From JAERML01 sp035687895 (GTDB lineage: Bacteria; Bacteroidota; Ignavibacteria; UBA10030; UBA6906), in the NCBI GenBank assembly GCA_035687895.1, contig DASRUE010000044.1:5043-69042 (forward strand): 64,000 nt of DNA, in the 5' to 3' direction. Below the pieces are notes generated by a model. It did not search any database and had not been told where the DNA came from. It was given only the letters and a program-made list of their open reading frames with translations. Positions 61,651 to 64,000 of this stretch are shown here, one piece after another. The position numbers and the translations under genes are program-made. Position 1 is the first letter of the stretch. Each line of letters starts with the position of its first letter.

Positions 61651-62529
61651 ATGAAGTTTCCAGGTTTCATGAAAGGCAAAGAGATCCGGCCGACATGGAG
61701 ATACCACGCCAGCGGTATAATTTGGCGTGTTGTCCCGACGGGATCAGGGAAGTTGGTTGGTGAAGATAGAGATGTTGACCGGAAGCAAGCGACATTCTTT
61801 TGTGTAAGCCAGACCAGTGGCGAAGTTCTCTGGCAAGGGGTTGAGTTCTCCGAGCGATGGTGGATTGGTATCGAGGCCATTCATCGTGACGTAGTGTTGT
61901 TGCATGGCTTTGCCAAGCCGGATATGCCGGAACATAAAGGAGTATTCGCGGTTGACCTCCTCACAGGGACGAAGCTCTGGTCGAACGACGAGTGCAAGTT
62001 CCTCGTCGCGGAAGACGACGTGGTGCTCGCCGCCAAGGACTCGCTGGAAGGCAACATCATTCTTGAACTTGAATATAGGACAGGTGCCATCCTACGATCG
62101 TGGGGAAACAATAGTCAAGTTGTTCGTGATGCACGGAACCGGATCTCGTCCAGACCGTCTGATGCAATGGAGTTCCCGGTGCCACTTGGGCGGATCGACA
62201 ACGGTGAAAGTGAGGCGGCAGATTTGGTGCGCAGCTATTGCACCAACAAATCAATCGTGGGACTCGTAGAAGTTCTGGATAACGAAGATACCATCGTTGT
62301 GAACTATCACGAGCGCATGGGGCAAGGGGAGGACACAGCTCTCCATCTGAAGAACACCATTGCAGTTCTTGAACGGGAATCCGGTAGCGTCTTGTTGCAT
62401 GAGACAATCAACGAAGATGTCCAAGCTATTGCCCCTGAATCATTCTTCGTTCAGCATGGCACACTTTTCTACATCAAGAATCGCAACACGCTGACTGCCG
62501 TAAGCTTGGCTGTATCCGAGCGGAACTAA
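61651..62529 (+). CDS. DUF4905-like beta-propeller protein of unknown function
   Basis: A 292-residue soluble protein with repeated short strands and Trp/Gly turns (TWRYHASGIIWRVVPTGSGKLVGEDRDVD in order; ATFFCVSQTSGEVLWQG; GVFAVDLLTGTKLW), resembling PQQ/Kelch-like beta-propeller blades. The pattern recalls DUF4905, a family known mainly from Bacteroidota. No signal peptide is visible. Biological role unknown. It is followed after 24 bp by the PhzF-like gene, which may be cotranscribed. Confidence 0.75.
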   Translation: MKFPGFMKGKEIRPTWRYHASGIIWRVVPTGSGKLVGEDRDVDRKQATFFCVSQTSGEVLWQGVEFSERWWIGIEAIHRDVVLLHGFAKPDMPEHKGVFAVDLLTGTKLWSNDECKFLVAEDDVVLAAKDSLEGNIILELEYRTGAILRSWGNNSQVVRDARNRISSRPSDAMEFPVPLGRIDNGESEAADLVRSYCTNKSIVGLVEVLDNEDTIVVNYHERMGQGEDTALHLKNTIAVLERESGSVLLHETINEDVQAIAPESFFVQHGTLFYIKNRNTLTAVSLAVSERN

Positions 62530-62553
62530 TTCCATCAACCCAAGGGAAACACT

Positions 62554-63513
62554 GTGAGTCCAGTTGAGCTTGTTCAGAAACTTCCTCTTTCCTCCGGTCT
62601 GCCAAAGGAGTTGAGAAAAGTCAGGATCAAACAGGTGGATGCATTCACCGAGATCCCCTTGACCGGCAATCCGGCGGGGGTTGTCTTCAATGCACAGAGC
62701 CTCACCGATCAGGAGATGCAAACTATTGCCCGTGAAATGGCGGTTTCTGAGACAGCCTTCATTCTTCCGGCCACCACTCCCGCTGCAAGTTTGAGGATCA
62801 GGTGGTTTACTCCTCAAACCGAAGCTCCCCTTTGTGGTCACGCTACCGTTGCCGCGTTCCATGCATTGGCGGAAGATGAAATGTTCGGGATGAAAGGCGC
62901 CGGCTCTTTCTCTTTCAAACTTGAGACAAAATCCGGAATCTTGCCGGTTACTGTCGAGAAAACGCTCAACACCATTGATGTGTTCTTCGGGCTGACACTG
63001 CAGGAGTTTGTGAGAGCTGGCCAATACAAACTGGACGTGATGCGGATTCTGAACATTAGCCTCGATGAGTTTGAGAACAGGCTTCCCATTGTTGTGTCCA
63101 ACTACCTCTATGTGCCGATCCGCCGTCTCCATTCCATCTTTTCCATGAAGCCGAACTTCTTTGCAATGTCTCAGTTCCTCTCCAACCGTAATATCATAGG
63201 TCTGTGCGTATTTACAACGGAAACGGTGGACAGAAAATCCTCCGTCCACTCCCGTTTCTTTGCTCCGACCGTTGGCATCAATGAAGACCCTGTCACCGGT
63301 TCGGCAAACGGTCCACTTGGTGCTTACCTTTTTGAACAGGGGGAGCTTAAGCCGATTGGCGACTCTGTAACGATCATCGGTGAACAGGGAGATGTCATCG
63401 GTCGCAAAGGGCGAGTGACCATTCAGCTCGACGTTCGAGGGGCCGAAGTGACGGCTATAAGAATCGGCGGCCGTGCCGTGACAATCCTTGATGGCGAAAT
63501 GCTGGCCGGTTAG
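62554..63513 (+). CDS. PhzF-family isomerase/epimerase-like protein
   Basis: A 319-residue protein of the PhzF/diaminopimelate-epimerase fold. Conserved blocks are VDAFTEIPLTGNPAGVVF near the N-terminus, MAVSETAFI with the catalytic Glu, TEAPLCGHATVAA and EDPVTGSANGPLGAYL. PhzF itself isomerises a phenazine precursor; most family members have no known substrate and there are no phenazine genes here. The start is GTG at 62554 after AAGGGAAA, giving an N-terminal extension of about 20 residues relative to the usual form. Confidence 0.88.
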   Translation: MSPVELVQKLPLSSGLPKELRKVRIKQVDAFTEIPLTGNPAGVVFNAQSLTDQEMQTIAREMAVSETAFILPATTPAASLRIRWFTPQTEAPLCGHATVAAFHALAEDEMFGMKGAGSFSFKLETKSGILPVTVEKTLNTIDVFFGLTLQEFVRAGQYKLDVMRILNISLDEFENRLPIVVSNYLYVPIRRLHSIFSMKPNFFAMSQFLSNRNIIGLCVFTTETVDRKSSVHSRFFAPTVGINEDPVTGSANGPLGAYLFEQGELKPIGDSVTIIGEQGDVIGRKGRVTIQLDVRGAEVTAIRIGGRAVTILDGEMLAG

Positions 63514-63538
63514 CGTTCAACCATTATTCCCTCTGGCG

Positions 63539-63569
63539 TTGCCCTTCTCCTCGTTTCACCCTATATTCC
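63539..63569 (+). promoter_or_regulatory. Bacteroidota-type promoter for the Fe-S membrane protein
   Basis: TTG at 63539-63541, 20-nt spacer, TATATTCC at 63562-63569, about 64 bp before the ATG at 63633. Confidence 0.6.
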
Positions 63570-63632
63570 AACGGCTTCGCCGCATCGTTCCATTCGCATT
63601 GTTACATATCTATCCCACGTAAGGAACTCTCC

Positions 63633-64000
63633 ATGCCTCTGCAGTCGCTCCTCTTCGCCGTTCTGCTCGCAAGTGCTCTTGGATTCTTTGGCTGGAACGC
63701 GAAACGTCTTATCGGATATCTGCAGCTCGGAAAAAAAGAAAACAGGTTTGATCGGGTCGGCGAGAGGATTCGCAATGTGGCAATGATTGCGTTTGGGCAG
63801 ACCAAGCTTCTGCGGGAGCCCATTGCGGGAGTGCTTCATTTCCTGATTTTTTGGGGCTTCGTCGTTCTTCTTGCTGCAGTCCTGGAATCGATCGGAGAGG
63901 GCCTGGTTCCCGGGTTCTCGTTCGCGTTCCTCGGTTCACTCTATCCGCCATTGATTTTTCTAGAAGAGCTCTTTGGACTTATGGTTGTTGTCTCCATTCT
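63633..64000 (+). CDS. Heterodisulfide-reductase-related Fe-S membrane protein, N-terminal part
   Basis: The first 122 codons of a gene cut by the right edge. AAGGA stands 7 nt before the ATG. The product opens with a TM helix (LLFAVLLASALGFFGWNAKRLIGYL in sequence), a basic loop (GERIRNVAMIAFGQTKLLREP) and further TM helices (HFLIFWGFVVLLAAVLESIGEGL). This is the nitrate-reductase-gamma-like cytochrome domain found at the start of membrane proteins that end in HdrD/GlpC-like CCG Fe-S domains and pass electrons to or from quinone. The Fe-S part is outside the window, so that half is inferred. Confidence 0.8.
   Translation, partial: MPLQSLLFAVLLASALGFFGWNAKRLIGYLQLGKKENRFDRVGERIRNVAMIAFGQTKLLREPIAGVLHFLIFWGFVVLLAAVLESIGEGLVPGFSFAFLGSLYPPLIFLEELFGLMVVVSI

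Noticed and set aside
62440..63249. 269-codon open frame antisense to the PhzF-like gene
   Set aside because: The plus strand holds an intact conserved family member; no signals support the antisense frame.
1..64000. CRISPR arrays, tRNA or rRNA genes and intact insertion sequences
   Set aside because: No regularly spaced repeats, cloverleaf-like segments, rRNA signatures or full transposase genes were seen while reading the window.

Overview
The window reads as one stretch of chromosome from a Gram-negative bacterium of the Bacteroidota/Chlorobiota/Ignavibacteriota group, most likely an Ignavibacteria-like lineage (inference). Supporting signs are: at least ten upstream regions with a TTG-N19/20-TAnnTT(T/G) promoter resembling the Bacteroidota primary-sigma consensus; a histidine kinase with the AHQLGTPLSS type of H-box; TatT-type TRAP genes; a DUF4905-like protein; a TolB-propeller/outer-membrane-barrel fusion; and a glycosidase with a T9SS-like C-terminal tail. 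Heptose synthesis genes, TamB and several outer-membrane barrels show that the cell has an LPS-type outer membrane. No rRNA, tRNA, CRISPR array or intact insertion sequence was seen.

Layout. 1-1 kb: a cut-off TIR/deoxyribosyltransferase-like gene at the left edge. 1-10 kb: a zinc-ribbon methyltransferase, an outer-membrane protein, a thioredoxin-like protein, a GT-C membrane glycosyltransferase, an esterase, a family-5 uracil-DNA glycosylase, an M1 aminopeptidase and a patatin phospholipase. 10-16 kb (minus strand): histidine kinase, purA, then secD-secF-STAS ended by a strong terminator. 16-32 kb (plus strand): a PpiD-like foldase, a barrel protein, a methyltransferase and aroK; then a tight run of hldE1-hldE2-tamB-rnr, followed by a peptidase/TolB/Omp85-like fusion. 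This 16-32 kb part is largely an envelope-biogenesis block. 32-38.5 kb: a two-component system with a small Lys/Glu-rich exported protein, divergent from a complete TatT-DctP-DctQ-DctM TRAP transporter operon.

38.5-56 kb is accessory in character and looks like an osmotic/ionic stress island: three small orphan genes, an MscS channel, DUF5752, a TreT-like trehalose synthase, a fused OtsA-OtsB, a PRC-barrel protein, two cation/proton antiporters, an amino-acid permease fused to two universal-stress domains, a second MscS-related membrane protein and a periplasmic GH37 trehalase. It also carries gene debris: a shattered ClC channel gene, a 52-codon antisense fragment of a CPA antiporter and perhaps a transposase scrap. 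56-64 kb returns to housekeeping genes: a family-10 glycosidase, radA, an amidohydrolase, a frameshifted PQ-loop gene, rdgB, DUF4905, phzF-like, and a heterodisulfide-reductase-like membrane Fe-S protein cut by the right edge.

Notable points: RNase R has no ATG/GTG/TTG for its N-terminal domain but has a well-placed AGGAG ahead of an ATC codon; the PQ-loop gene is split by a one-base frameshift; the trehalose genes are translationally coupled with an uncharacterised DUF5752 protein. I did not find an obviously new defence or mobile system. The best candidates for unexplored biology are the DUF5752-TreT-OtsAB unit, the peptidase-propeller-barrel fusion and the edge TIR-like gene.
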